DNA of 64,000 nucleotides from Gemmatimonadota bacterium (GTDB lineage: Bacteria; Gemmatimonadota; Gemmatimonadetes; Longimicrobiales; Gaopeijiaceae), in assembly GCA_022823365.1 (NCBI GenBank), contig JAJDXG010000019.1, forward strand, positions 1-64,000, in the 5' to 3' direction. This document shows positions 1 to 8,927 of this stretch, one piece after another. The notes beneath the pieces were generated by a model. The model saw nothing but the letters and a program-made list of their open reading frames with translations, did no database searches and was not told the DNA's origin. The position numbers were made by a program, and so were the translations under genes. Numbering within the stretch: position 1 is the first letter of the stretch; each line of letters starts with the position of its first letter.

Positions 1-301
1 GTACCCGTGCTCCTCCCTGGACCCGTCCCACATGCACCGGGAGGCTCCCGAGGCTCCGAGGGCTATCGCACCATTTACTCAAATGACTTGCGGTGCTACC
101 CTTCGCGAGCGCCGCAAACCGCGGCTCCGGCGGACTCTCCCTTCGGGTGAAGCGCACCGCACGCAGCCACCTCTCCAGGTTCCCGATGCGACTTCCAGGA
201 CGTCACCCGTCTCGACACCTCCCAAGATCCGGACGCCGCCCGCGATCATTTTGGCGAAGGCCGCACCTTCGCGCCGGCGCCGAACCAGGGCATTTGCCCT
301 C
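1..301. other. Left-edge stretch without a recognised gene
   Basis: The dioxygenase reading frame stays open back to position 32, but the extra residues are arginine/proline-rich and resemble no protein family. I treat this stretch as the upstream region of that gene. A locally AT-richer patch around 70-90 could hold a promoter, but I cannot assign hexamers with confidence. Confidence 0.4.
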
Positions 302-1273
302 ATGACCCGGCATCCCTTCGACTGCGATTTCAGGGTTACCGCCGAGCAGAAGATCCAGTTCCGGCGCGACGGGTGCGTCAAGCTGGACGGATTCCTGAAC
401 GAGCAGGTACTCCGCATGCTGCGTGATCGGGTGGAAGTCGAGATGCAGCGGGAGACCGTCAACTCGACGACCCCCGCCCTCTATCGGGTGAAGTATGGCG
501 TGGAAGGCGACAAGGGCAGCGTCTTCGAACTGCTGGCGCGCCGTTACTTCCGGCAGACGCTGACCGATCTGACGGACAACGATCTCTTCTTTACGGGCGA
601 ACAGATCTTCGAAGTGGAACAGAACGCCGACATCGGATCGACCTGGCATGTCGGCGTGGACAGTTTCGGCTATCAGTACGCGGAAGAGTTCGGATGCACA
701 CTATGGGCGCCACTGCAATCGGTGAATACACGCGCGCAACGGGGAGGAATGGCATACGTTCCTCAACACGTCATTTCGGGAGAATGGGTTTTCGAACAGA
801 TCGAGCCGGCCCTCGTGTCCACACTCAGGGCCAAGGAGAAAGCGGGCATCAAGACGAGCACAGTCGACTACGTGTCCATGCGGCACGGCGTCCTCAATTC
901 GCCGGCGATGCTCGAGATACTTGAGAGCCACCGCGTCGAGGACGACTTCGAGCCCGGCGACGCGCTCCTGTTCAACAAGATGGTCGTGCATCGAGGCGTG
1001 GCGCTCGAAGAGGGCCCGCTTGCCAAGCGCGCGGCCTATGTGATGCGTTTCGTCGAGGCGGGATCGCGCTACGATCTACAGCGAGCGCGAAATCTCGACT
1101 ATCCCACCCAGCGGTACCGGACAGGCCTCTTCGCATACAAACCCCTCACTCGCAAGCCCATCGAAATCGCTGAAGCCGGAGCAGCGGACGGCGACCTCAT
1201 TTCGGAATGTGCGTACTTCGGTGACCCCGACCGTCGAATGCTCCGCCGTGAGCAGCGCCCCGAACGTGCATAG
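302..1273 (+). CDS. Phytanoyl-CoA dioxygenase (PhyH) family Fe(II)/2-oxoglutarate enzyme, HxG metal motif
   Basis: A 323-residue protein with the PhyH-type fold: an N-terminal substrate region, a proximal metal motif at H116-V117-G118, a distal histidine at H230 (VVHRG) and an arginine about 13 residues later that would bind 2-oxoglutarate. Classical members hydroxylate through an H-x-D...H triad. Here the Asp position is Gly, the pattern seen in Fe/2OG halogenases (H-x-A/G), although D120 lies close by. The ATG at 302 is chosen because everything upstream in frame lacks family similarity; no clear ribosome binding site is visible. The gene converges on the amidohydrolase gene with 25 bases between stops. 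The family call is firm. Halogenase versus hydroxylase is open and the substrate unknown. Confidence 0.8.
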   Translation: MTRHPFDCDFRVTAEQKIQFRRDGCVKLDGFLNEQVLRMLRDRVEVEMQRETVNSTTPALYRVKYGVEGDKGSVFELLARRYFRQTLTDLTDNDLFFTGEQIFEVEQNADIGSTWHVGVDSFGYQYAEEFGCTLWAPLQSVNTRAQRGGMAYVPQHVISGEWVFEQIEPALVSTLRAKEKAGIKTSTVDYVSMRHGVLNSPAMLEILESHRVEDDFEPGDALLFNKMVVHRGVALEEGPLAKRAAYVMRFVEAGSRYDLQRARNLDYPTQRYRTGLFAYKPLTRKPIEIAEAGAADGDLISECAYFGDPDRRMLRREQRPERA

Positions 1274-1298
1274 CTGCGGGTCTCGACGCGGGTAGAAA

Positions 1299-2786
1299 TC
1301 ACTCCCCTCCCGGCGGCGGCACATCCACCGCCGCGAAGTCGGGCAGGTCCTCCGGGCCGCGGGGGCCGATCTTCCCCTTCGAGGACTCGCGCAGCTCGGC
1401 CGGATCGTAGGCCACCCCGTCCTTGAACACCATGCGCACGTCGCGGGTGTTGCGGATGTCGTCCAGCGGACTCGCTCCGAGGATGACCAGGTCGGCGATC
1501 TTGCCTGCTTCGATGGTGCCCAGGTCATCCTCCACCCGCAGGGCCGTGGCCGCGTTGATGGTCGCGAACCTGAGCACGGACGCCTCGGGGATGCCCGACT
1601 TCACGAACAGCGCCAGCTCGCGGTGCACCGAGAACGGTGAGAAGAACTCGCCCGTGGACGGGTGGTCGGTTCCCATCGTGATCAGGTGCCCGCCCCCCAT
1701 GTCGTAGAAGCGCTTGACGAGCCGCTGCTTGACGTTGTAGATGCGCTCGAACTGCTCGCTCACGCGCCGGGGCTCCGCGGCGAGGCGCTCCTCGACGAGG
1801 TCGCGGGCGTACGGGGTCAGGTAGCTCATCTCGTCCGCGAAGTTCTCGAAGATGTCGGGATCGCGCCCGCCCGAGTATCCGTACGCGCTCATGGTCGCGT
1901 TGTAGTTGACGCCCTCGTCGAGGTATAGCTGGGCAATGCGCTCGAACTCGGGCATGTCCGGGGTCATGTCCTCGAAGGAGGCGTAGGCGGAGCGCTCCGC
2001 CGGCATTGCATCCCCGCCCATGAAGTGCTCGATGCGGTCGATGCCCATGTGGATGGCATCGCGCGGGTTGACCGAGCCCAGGAAGCCCGAGCCCAGATGG
2101 CCGGTGACGGAGAGCCCGTGGTAGTGCGCCCGCTCGATCAGCGCCTCCAGATGCGGGGCCCTGATGGTCTTGGCCTTGAAGCCCGCCACCCCCTCCTCGA
2201 CCAGCGCGTCCACCTGGCGGTGGACGTCCTCGACCGGCAAGAAGGGATCCCATCCCACCCGCGCCGAGCCGAAGTAGGGCCCGGACCGGAGGAGCCGCGC
2301 GCCCACCTGCTCGCCCGACTGCAGGCGCTCCTGCAGGGCACGCATTTTGTCCGGGCTCGCTTCCCCGTTCGGGAAGGTGCTGGTCACCCCGTTTGCCAGA
2401 AAGAGCGCGGGGTAGACGCCCGTCTCGTCGACGCGGCCCTCCCCCAGCAGGTCGACGTGGAAGTGGGCGTGCAGGTCGAGCATGCCGGGGAGGATCACCT
2501 CCCCCTCCCCGACCTCCACCACGGCGGCCCCGGCCGCGACCGCCTCCGACGCAGCCACGGCGTCCACAGCCTGGAAACGCCCGTCCGCCATCACGATTCC
2601 CGGATTGGGGACCACGGCGTCCCCGGTCCCGTCGAACAGGCCGCCACCCCAGACGACCGTCACATCCGACGTTGCAGGCGCCCGCTCCTCCGCCGCCGGC
2701 GAGCATGCCGCGGCGACGAGCGCGAGGAAGGCGCAACCCAGCACCGCGCGTCCCGCGACGATTCCGTATGCCCTGAACCCGATCAT
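1299..2786 (-). CDS. Exported lipoprotein amidohydrolase (metal-dependent)
   Basis: A 495-residue amidohydrolase-superfamily enzyme. It opens with a hydrophobic segment and lipobox (VAAAC), so it is probably a membrane-anchored periplasmic lipoprotein. Visible metal-site elements are the HAHFH motif after strand 1, a candidate carboxylated lysine in GFKAKT, histidines in TGHLG and IEHFMGG, and the aspartate in MGTDHP. The C-terminal TIEAGKIADLVIL segment closes the composite beta-sandwich of this family. The ATG at 2786 has an AGGAG site; longer in-frame starts would run into susD. It follows susD by 29 bases, so the operon susC-susD-amidohydrolase is likely and the enzyme may process the imported substrate, perhaps a peptide-like or cyclic amide compound. 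The substrate is not predictable. Confidence 0.88.
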   Translation of the reverse strand: MIGFRAYGIVAGRAVLGCAFLALVAAACSPAAEERAPATSDVTVVWGGGLFDGTGDAVVPNPGIVMADGRFQAVDAVAASEAVAAGAAVVEVGEGEVILPGMLDLHAHFHVDLLGEGRVDETGVYPALFLANGVTSTFPNGEASPDKMRALQERLQSGEQVGARLLRSGPYFGSARVGWDPFLPVEDVHRQVDALVEEGVAGFKAKTIRAPHLEALIERAHYHGLSVTGHLGSGFLGSVNPRDAIHMGIDRIEHFMGGDAMPAERSAYASFEDMTPDMPEFERIAQLYLDEGVNYNATMSAYGYSGGRDPDIFENFADEMSYLTPYARDLVEERLAAEPRRVSEQFERIYNVKQRLVKRFYDMGGGHLITMGTDHPSTGEFFSPFSVHRELALFVKSGIPEASVLRFATINAATALRVEDDLGTIEAGKIADLVILGASPLDDIRNTRDVRMVFKDGVAYDPAELRESSKGKIGPRGPEDLPDFAAVDVPPPGGE

Positions 2787-2815
2787 GATGCGTACTCCTG
2801 GAGACTGTTTCGGGT

Positions 2816-4099
2816 CTAGCCCGAGAGGTTGACGTTGTTGTTCACCTCGATGTCGGGCAGCGGCATGCAGCTGTAGGGCTGGAAGCTGTTGCCCTTGTGG
2901 TTCACTCCCTGCGGGAACTGGATGTTGTGGCGGATCATGTCGCTGTGCCAGTGGCCCTCCAGGAAGAAGGTGCGCTTCCGCTCCTCCAGGATGGTCGCCA
3001 GCATGTCGTCGACCTCGCTCATCCGGATGTGGGGAATCCCGTACACGTCCCGCACCCGGTTCAGCGCGTCGAGCGCGGCCTGCCCCATGCGTGCCTCGGC
3101 GATGATGAATTGCGCCTCGCGCCATGACGCGATGGGAATGGGATCGTCACGCGCCGTGTACTTGAGCTGGTCCCACTGGTCGGTTTCGCCGTCCTGGCCC
3201 TTCCGCCCCGTGTTCACCACCGGCACGCGCGGATCCGGCATTCCGGCGACCTCCAGATCACGCCAGGCGAAGCCCACCGACAGGTAGTCGGTCTCGGTGC
3301 GGTTGTAGGTGGAGTTCTCGCGCCGGATCTGGGCGGTCGAGTATTCGGCGTTGCGCACAAACCCCTCGGGCACCTGCTCCGCGTCCGCTGCGGCTTCCGA
3401 CAGATTCCCCAGATCCAGGTTCGCGCGCGCCCGTCCCACGCGCGCCATGTTGACGATGGATGGATCCGAGGCCTGGCTGATCGCGGTGGTGAAGCGCTCC
3501 GCGGCGAGCGCCAGCACCTCACGCGGCTGCATGAGCGGTCCGTTGTCGAGCGCCATCTCGCAGTAGTTCTCGCCCAGGTGGACAAGGCTGTAGCCCGCGT
3601 ACGCGTTCAGGGTGCCCAGCACGTTGGACTTGTCGGGAACGTCCGCGTCGCTGAACTCGGTGATGCGGCGCACGGCGTCCTCGGCCAGGAAGCGGGCTCT
3701 CTGGAAGGGCGTGTAGTAGCCGTAGTTGGTGGCCGCCCGGGAGGTCGAACAGGCGCCCGAGGTGGCCCGGATTTCGGTCTCCCCGCGCCAGCCCCAGACG
3801 TTGGAACTGAGGAAGAAGTTGGAGGCGATGAACTCGCCCGTGAGAAATGCGTTGGTGGGAACCAGGGTGTTGAGGGCGCACTCGAACTCGCCCAGGGCGC
3901 TGATCATCATGGTGCCGGCCAGCGCCGGATCGTCGAGCGCGGCGTCCTCGACCTGCCCGGGGATCTCCACCTCCAGAAGGGACTCACAGGCTACCGCTCC
4001 CGCGAGCAGAATGCCGCTCAGAATCGCGATCGTCCGGGAACCCCTTCCCTGCCGGCGAGTCCGGCGCCGGCGTCCGATGTATTCGCTATACCGTCTCAT
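2816..4099 (-). CDS. RagB/SusD family nutrient-uptake outer-membrane lipoprotein
   Basis: A 427-residue SusD-like lipoprotein. A very basic n-region and a hydrophobic core end in lipobox AGAVAC, followed by the acidic linker typical of surface SusD proteins. The rest is helix-rich (TPR-like), with family-typical PDPR, an EAQFIIAEAR helix and a C-terminal CMPLPDIEVNNN segment. SusD proteins cap the SusC barrel and capture substrate. The ATG at 4099 has GAGGTG upstream. An ATG at 4156 (446 residues) also has a good GGGAGG site, but would give an unusually long n-region. It follows susC closely and is clearly its partner. Confidence 0.9.
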   Translation of the reverse strand: MRRYSEYIGRRRRTRRQGRGSRTIAILSGILLAGAVACESLLEVEIPGQVEDAALDDPALAGTMMISALGEFECALNTLVPTNAFLTGEFIASNFFLSSNVWGWRGETEIRATSGACSTSRAATNYGYYTPFQRARFLAEDAVRRITEFSDADVPDKSNVLGTLNAYAGYSLVHLGENYCEMALDNGPLMQPREVLALAAERFTTAISQASDPSIVNMARVGRARANLDLGNLSEAAADAEQVPEGFVRNAEYSTAQIRRENSTYNRTETDYLSVGFAWRDLEVAGMPDPRVPVVNTGRKGQDGETDQWDQLKYTARDDPIPIASWREAQFIIAEARMGQAALDALNRVRDVYGIPHIRMSEVDDMLATILEERKRTFFLEGHWHSDMIRHNIQFPQGVNHKGNSFQPYSCMPLPDIEVNNNVNLSG

Positions 4100-4166
4100 T
4101 GTCGTCACCTCGCGCCCCTGCGGATTGGATTCGCTGCTTCGAAGGTCGATCATCATTCCACCTCCC

Positions 4167-7100
4167 TCAGAAGCTCAGGCGCACGTTCGCCGTGAAGCTG
4201 GCGAACGGCGGCATGACGGTCTGCTGATCCGCGCGGATGTTGCCGGTGCTGCGCAGTTCCGCGTCCCAGGACCATCTCCCTCCGAATCCCCCCGGAGGCA
4301 TCACCCGGCCGTCGCGCCAGGTGCCCCATCCGTGGGCTTTGGTCCAGAGCATGGCCATGTTGCGTGCGGACACGCTGATGACGCCCCGGGAAGCTCCGAT
4401 GTGCGTGAGCAGGTCCCCGGGAATGCTGTGGCTCGCCCCGACCTCCCGAAGGCGCAGGAATCCGCCCTCGTGGAAGCCCATGGTATTGTTCTCGTACTGG
4501 CGCCGCGCCTGCACCTCGGGAATGCAGCGGCAGATCACGGCCTCGGTCACGCCGATGTTGTGCGCGGCGCGCAGCTCGGAATTGAAGTTCCAGTGGCCTC
4601 CGTTGCCTTCGATGCGCGCGTAGAGGCGCAGGTTGTTGATGCTGAAGCTGTTGGTGATGCCGACCTGCCAGGTGGGCGTGGACGGGGCCCAGTGGACGTC
4701 CGGCGCGCCCGCGCAGTCCACGCCGGATCCGCCGGAGTCGATGCCGCCGACGCCGGTTCCGCCATCGCACATCGCCGAGGTCACGAAGCCGCCGGCGTCG
4801 ATCTGTGCCGACAGCACGCGCTTGGCGAAGAAGGCGCCGATGGAGTAGCCCTCGTAGTGGGACTGCTGGCCACCCGCCGGAACGAACGACAGCCCGCCCA
4901 GATCCTGGATCTCGTTGTTCATGGTGGCGAACTGGCCGCTGATGTCCCAGTTGAAGACCGGCCCTTCCACGGCTCGGAAGTCGACCCCGACCTCGTTCCC
5001 CCAGGCTTTCACCTCGGCCAGGTTCACAATCTGGCTGCCGGAGAAGCCCGTGGACGTCGGAACCGGGCGCTGAACGATGGCGTCCTTGATGGTGCGGTCG
5101 TAGCGGCTGAAGATGAGTTCCAGGCGTCCGCCCAGCAGGCTCAGATCGAAGCCGTACTCCAGCTCCTCGCCGCGCTCCGGCTTGAGCTGCGGGTTGCCGA
5201 AGGAGCCGGGGAGCAGACCGGGCTGGTCGCCGAAGCCCACGCCCGGCACGTAGAGGCGCGCCGCGTCGAAGGTGCCGGGCTGCTGTCCGGCGGCGCCCCA
5301 GGCCGAGCGCAGCCTCAGCTGTTCGATCCAGCCCACGTCGAAGAAGTCCTCTTCGGTGACGACCCAGGTAGCGCTGAACTTGGGGTAGACGGCCGCGTCG
5401 AAGTCGGCCCCGAAGGCGCTGTTGTCGTCTCCCCGCACCGCTGCGGTGAGGAAGACGCGGTTGTTCCAGTCCAGCTGCTGCTGGACGTAGGCGCCCAGGG
5501 TGATGTTCTCGGTGAAGTTCTCGCCGCTGTCGCGGTCGGCGCCGCCGCTCACGGTCGTGATGGGCACCGCCGGGAACTCCGATCCCTCGGCTTCGATGAT
5601 GGAAGTCTGGCGCTGGTAGTACTGCACGCCCACCGAGCTGGTGAGCCGGAGGCCGGGACGCACATCCAGGAAGGCCGATCCGCTGTAGTCGAGCGTGGTG
5701 AAGCGGTTGGCGATGCGCGCCACGTCCTTCAAGCCGAGACCGCGCCTTCCCCAGAAATGCGAGCGGCCCTCGGGCTGGCGCGGGATGAGCACCCAGTCGA
5801 CCGCCTCGCCCCGGTCCAGACCGAAGGAGAGCCGGTGCGTGGTCCACTCCGCGGGATTGTATCCGAACTCGAGGCTCGTGGTGATGCGGTCGTTGTCGGC
5901 CCGCGTGACGTGCTTGGACCACTCCTCGGGGGGCGCCACCATGAAGCCGCGCTGCGGTGTCTCGATGGTGCTCGGAAATCCCCAGATGATGCCGCTGAAG
6001 GGCTCGGCGCCGAACCCGCCCCGGTTCTGGGCGAGCCGCACCCGGTTCTGCATGTATCCGGTGCTGGTCCGGAGCGAGACATCCTCGGAGAGCACCAGGT
6101 CCAGATTGACGCGGGCGTTGAGACGGGTGGCGAAGTCGTAGCCCACGATGCCCTCGTCGTCGTCCCAGGAGAGCGACGTGTAATAGCGCACGTCCTCGGT
6201 GCCTCCCCTCAGCCCCAGGTTGTAGCCCTGCTGGAGGCCGGTGCGGAAGATGGGCGGGCGTCCCGCGTCGATCTCCTGTTGGACGAGGTTGAAACCCTCG
6301 AGCTGCCCAGTGTTGGCGTTTCTGCGCCACTGGAGGCCGTTGGCACACGCGAGCGCGTCCAGCGATGCGGGGTTGTTGTAGCAGGAGGCGGGATCCCCGC
6401 CCGCGCGGCCCGCGGGATTCTGGAGCCAGTTTGCCCCGCTGCGCACGCTGATGTCAAAGCGGGGCTCGCCCACCGCTCCGCGCTTGGTGATGATCTGGAT
6501 CACGCCGTTGGAGGCCTCGGTGCCGTAGAGGGTGGCTGCCGAGGGCCCCTTGATGACCTCGATGCTCTCGATGTCCTCGGGGCTCAGGTCGTTCAGGCGG
6601 CTGACCCGGGCTCCGCCGCGCACGCCCGGTCCGCCGCGCGGGTTCGAGTCCATGCGGATGCCGTCGATGTAGACGATCGGGTCGTTGCCGAGCGACATGC
6701 TGGTGGTGCCGCGGATGCGGATCGGCGACCCGGTGCCGACCTGGCCGGCCGATGGCAGCATGATCATGCCGGGGGTGCGCTGGGCCAGGAGCGTCTGGAC
6801 GTTTGTGACCGGCGCGACTTCAAGCACTGCGGCCGCGTCCACCGTCTCCACCACGTTGCCGATGGCGCGGCGCTGGGTTCCGCCGGCGGTGCCGGTGACC
6901 ACGATCTCGTCGAGCGCGAGCGCCTCCTCGCGCAGCGACACGTTGATCTCCGTGGCCAGGTCGGCGGTGACGTTGGCGGTCACGGTCTGCGTGCCGAAGC
7001 CCAGGCTTTCGAAGGCGACCTCGTGGCTTCCGGCGGGGACGCTCAGGATGTAGCGCCCGTTCTGGTTGGTGGCGGTGCCCAGGTCAAGTCCCTGGATGTA

Positions 7101-7259
7101 GACCTGGACTCCGGCGAGGGGTTGGAGGGTTTCGGCGTTGACCACCTGGCCGACGAGATTGCCCGTTTGGGCAGCGGCGGGCGTGCCGGAGGCAAGGACC
7201 ACAGCCAAGGCTCCGGCCAGGCAGGCAAGCGCCCGTGCGAACGGACGAGACTTACCCAT
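4167..7259 (-). CDS. SusC/RagA family TonB-linked outer-membrane receptor
   Basis: A 1030-residue TonB-dependent transporter. Order: signal peptide (cleavage near AAAQ), carboxypeptidase-regulatory-like domain (about 30-115), a TonB-box-like stretch (LDEIVVTGTAGG), plug domain ending in the SusC signature around GPSAATLYGTEASNGV, then a long beta-barrel finishing with F at the C-terminus (VRLSF). It imports oligomeric substrate with the adjacent SusD, driven by TonB. The ATG at 7259 has an AGAGGAG site. It is the first gene of a susC-susD-amidohydrolase operon transcribed away from the cyclophilin gene. It is clearly paralogous to the receptor at 33033-36080, including a shared GTAGG-QRRA segment before the plug. 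Confidence 0.93.
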   Translation of the reverse strand: MGKSRPFARALACLAGALAVVLASGTPAAAQTGNLVGQVVNAETLQPLAGVQVYIQGLDLGTATNQNGRYILSVPAGSHEVAFESLGFGTQTVTANVTADLATEINVSLREEALALDEIVVTGTAGGTQRRAIGNVVETVDAAAVLEVAPVTNVQTLLAQRTPGMIMLPSAGQVGTGSPIRIRGTTSMSLGNDPIVYIDGIRMDSNPRGGPGVRGGARVSRLNDLSPEDIESIEVIKGPSAATLYGTEASNGVIQIITKRGAVGEPRFDISVRSGANWLQNPAGRAGGDPASCYNNPASLDALACANGLQWRRNANTGQLEGFNLVQQEIDAGRPPIFRTGLQQGYNLGLRGGTEDVRYYTSLSWDDDEGIVGYDFATRLNARVNLDLVLSEDVSLRTSTGYMQNRVRLAQNRGGFGAEPFSGIIWGFPSTIETPQRGFMVAPPEEWSKHVTRADNDRITTSLEFGYNPAEWTTHRLSFGLDRGEAVDWVLIPRQPEGRSHFWGRRGLGLKDVARIANRFTTLDYSGSAFLDVRPGLRLTSSVGVQYYQRQTSIIEAEGSEFPAVPITTVSGGADRDSGENFTENITLGAYVQQQLDWNNRVFLTAAVRGDDNSAFGADFDAAVYPKFSATWVVTEEDFFDVGWIEQLRLRSAWGAAGQQPGTFDAARLYVPGVGFGDQPGLLPGSFGNPQLKPERGEELEYGFDLSLLGGRLELIFSRYDRTIKDAIVQRPVPTSTGFSGSQIVNLAEVKAWGNEVGVDFRAVEGPVFNWDISGQFATMNNEIQDLGGLSFVPAGGQQSHYEGYSIGAFFAKRVLSAQIDAGGFVTSAMCDGGTGVGGIDSGGSGVDCAGAPDVHWAPSTPTWQVGITNSFSINNLRLYARIEGNGGHWNFNSELRAAHNIGVTEAVICRCIPEVQARRQYENNTMGFHEGGFLRLREVGASHSIPGDLLTHIGASRGVISVSARNMAMLWTKAHGWGTWRDGRVMPPGGFGGRWSWDAELRSTGNIRADQQTVMPPFASFTANVRLSF

Positions 7260-7550
7260 GCGTACTCCTCTGGAGGCGCGTACTGCCGAGTGAGCCGCCA
7301 GGAGGTGGACCCGTCGGAGGAACGGGTCGCGTGGGCCAGCTGCCTGGCGGGGGTCCAAACTGTCCGAGAACGCCTCCACGGTGATTCTACGACTCGCGTC
7401 AAGAGGCGGCCAGTCCGCGGTGGCGGGCGCGGGGCGCGGGAGACGCGGCCTCGCTCTACCCGGATTGGACACGCCCTCCCGGCGGCGTCAGGTTCAGAGA
7501 GGCGGGGTGAAGCAGGCCTCGCCCGTTCATGCCGATCCGGGAGGTGGCCG
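7260..7550. other. Divergent promoter region between susC and cyclophilin genes
   Basis: About 290 bases separate the two divergent starts, so promoters for both operons must lie here. I see no strong -35/-10 pair or operator palindrome. Confidence 0.4.
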
Positions 7551-8258
7551 GTGGCTCCAGTAGTTGGAAGCGAGAGCGGCCGCCGGTGGTGGGTGGTGGC
7601 GCTGGCGGCGCTGTTCGGGGCAGGCTGCGCGCCCGGGGACGGCGGCTCGGCTCCCACCAATCGCGAGATCCTGCTCGATCCCACACTCCCGGCGTGGAGC
7701 GAAGCCGCCCCCGACACCTTCGTGGCTCGCTTCGAGACCAGCGCGGGTGATTTCGCCATCGAGGTGGTGCGGGCCTGGGCGCCCGTCGGGGCGGACCGTT
7801 TCTTCAACCTGGTGCGACACGGCTACTACGACGACGCGCGCTTTCACCGCGCGGTCCCGGACTTCATCGTGCAGTGGGGGCTCGCGGGCGACCCCGAGGT
7901 CACGGCCGCGTGGATCGGCCAGACCATCCCGGACGACGAGGCGGTGTTGGCCAGCAACGTGCGCGGAACCGTTGCGTTCGCCTTCACTGAGCCGCACACC
8001 CGCACCACGCAGGTGTACATCAACCTTGTGGACAACAGCCGTCTGGACGCGCAGGGCTTCCCGCCCTTCGGCCGGGTGGTGGAGGGGATGGAGGTTGTGG
8101 ACCGCATCTACCCGGGGTACGGCGAGAGCTCCGGGGGCGGCCTGCGGCGCGGCGAGCAGAGCGCGATCGTGGCGGGTGGCAACGACTATCTCGACCGCGA
8201 GTTCCCGATGCTCACCCGCCTCCTGAGGGCCACGGTGGAGCACGGCTCGAAGGAGTGA
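7551..8258 (+). CDS. Exported lipoprotein cyclophilin-type peptidyl-prolyl cis-trans isomerase
   Basis: A 235-residue protein: a short basic start, hydrophobic segment and lipobox (FGAGC), then one cyclophilin domain. Recognisable catalytic elements are FHRAVPDFIVQ (the Arg, Phe and Gln of the active site), GTVAFAF and TTQVYINL. It would catalyse proline isomerisation during folding of periplasmic or outer-membrane proteins. The GTG at 7551 is chosen because GGGAGG lies just upstream and the lipoprotein signal begins there; the frame remains open far upstream only as an antisense shadow of susC. It ends two bases before the start of the plug-domain gene, so the two are co-expressed. Confidence 0.88.
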   Translation: MAPVVGSESGRRWWVVALAALFGAGCAPGDGGSAPTNREILLDPTLPAWSEAAPDTFVARFETSAGDFAIEVVRAWAPVGADRFFNLVRHGYYDDARFHRAVPDFIVQWGLAGDPEVTAAWIGQTIPDDEAVLASNVRGTVAFAFTEPHTRTTQVYINLVDNSRLDAQGFPPFGRVVEGMEVVDRIYPGYGESSGGGLRRGEQSAIVAGGNDYLDREFPMLTRLLRATVEHGSKE

Positions 8259-8260
8259 CC

Positions 8261-8698
8261 ATGGAATCCATACGGGTGAAGGACCGCCCGACCGGCGCGC
8301 GACCCTGGCTGCAGCGGGTGCTGCCCCTTGCGGTGGCAGTCGTCTCAGCCTGCGTCGTGGGAACCCCCGGACCCGCGCGCAGCACGTCACAGGGAGACAT
8401 CACGCGTCCCGAACTGGAACAGATTCTGAGCGAGAGCGCATACCAGGCGGTCGAGCAGCTGCGGCCGTCATGGCTCTTCTATCGGCGCACCCCCACGATC
8501 TCGAACCCCAATCCGGAACCGGCCGTGTACGTCGACCAGGCGAAGCTGCTCGCGCTGGACGATCTGCGGAGCATTCCCGTGCAGGACGTGGAGCAGATCC
8601 GCTTCCTCTCCTCCCGGGACGCGACCACCATCTACGGGACCGGCCACATGTGGGGCGCGATCGTGGTGACCACCCGACGGCCCGGCGGGCCGGCCTGA
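8261..8698 (+). CDS. Small lipoprotein with a stand-alone TonB-receptor plug-like domain
   Basis: A 145-residue protein with an N-terminal hydrophobic segment and lipobox-like VVSAC. The second half (VYVD, then DVEQIRFLSSRDATTIYGTGHMWGAIVVTT) aligns by eye with the end of SusC plug domains (VYIDG, then DIESIEVIKGPSAATLYG). No barrel follows. The ATG at 8261 has an AAGGAG site that overlaps the cyclophilin stop, so the two are translationally linked. Its role is unknown; it could interact with TonB or compete with receptors. A weak inverted repeat (8704-8710 with 8726-8732) follows the stop and might act as terminator. Confidence 0.72.
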   Translation: MESIRVKDRPTGARPWLQRVLPLAVAVVSACVVGTPGPARSTSQGDITRPELEQILSESAYQAVEQLRPSWLFYRRTPTISNPNPEPAVYVDQAKLLALDDLRSIPVQDVEQIRFLSSRDATTIYGTGHMWGAIVVTTRRPGGPA

Positions 8699-8841
8699 CG
8701 AGCGTCGGCCGACGAGCGGCCTGGCGGCCGACCCGACCGGCGAGCATCGAACAGCCTGACGCGGGACCCATGCCGGTCGATCGAATCCGACGTGCCGGAC
8801 ACTTGACCTGACCCTCCTGTCCGTGGATCTTCAGAACAAGT

Positions 8842-8856
8842 TGAGAATGAGTCTCA
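8842..8856. promoter_or_regulatory. Putative Fur box (7-1-7 inverted repeat)
   Basis: TGAGAAT-G-AGTCTCA is a near-perfect 7-1-7 palindrome close to the Fur consensus TGATAAT-N-ATTATCA, in an AT-richer patch of an otherwise GC-rich gap. It lies 71 bases before the start of the helix-hairpin-helix lipoprotein gene. Function as an iron-responsive operator is inferred from the match and from the PepSY gene downstream. Confidence 0.55.
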
Positions 8857-8927
8857 TTTTAGGCTGCGTGTTGAGCGCGTGTGTGACGACGCACGCAACG
8901 AGACTCGCCACAGGAAACGGAGGAAGC

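Noticed and set aside
32-301. N-terminal extension of the dioxygenase
   Set aside because: Ninety extra residues rich in Arg and Pro with no signal peptide or family match; the ATG at 302 suits the family length.
3726-7550. Very long plus-strand open frame running into the cyclophilin gene
   Set aside because: It is antisense to susD and susC, Arg/Ala/Val-rich, and has no family resemblance until the lipoprotein start at 7551. GC-rich DNA makes long shadow frames common.
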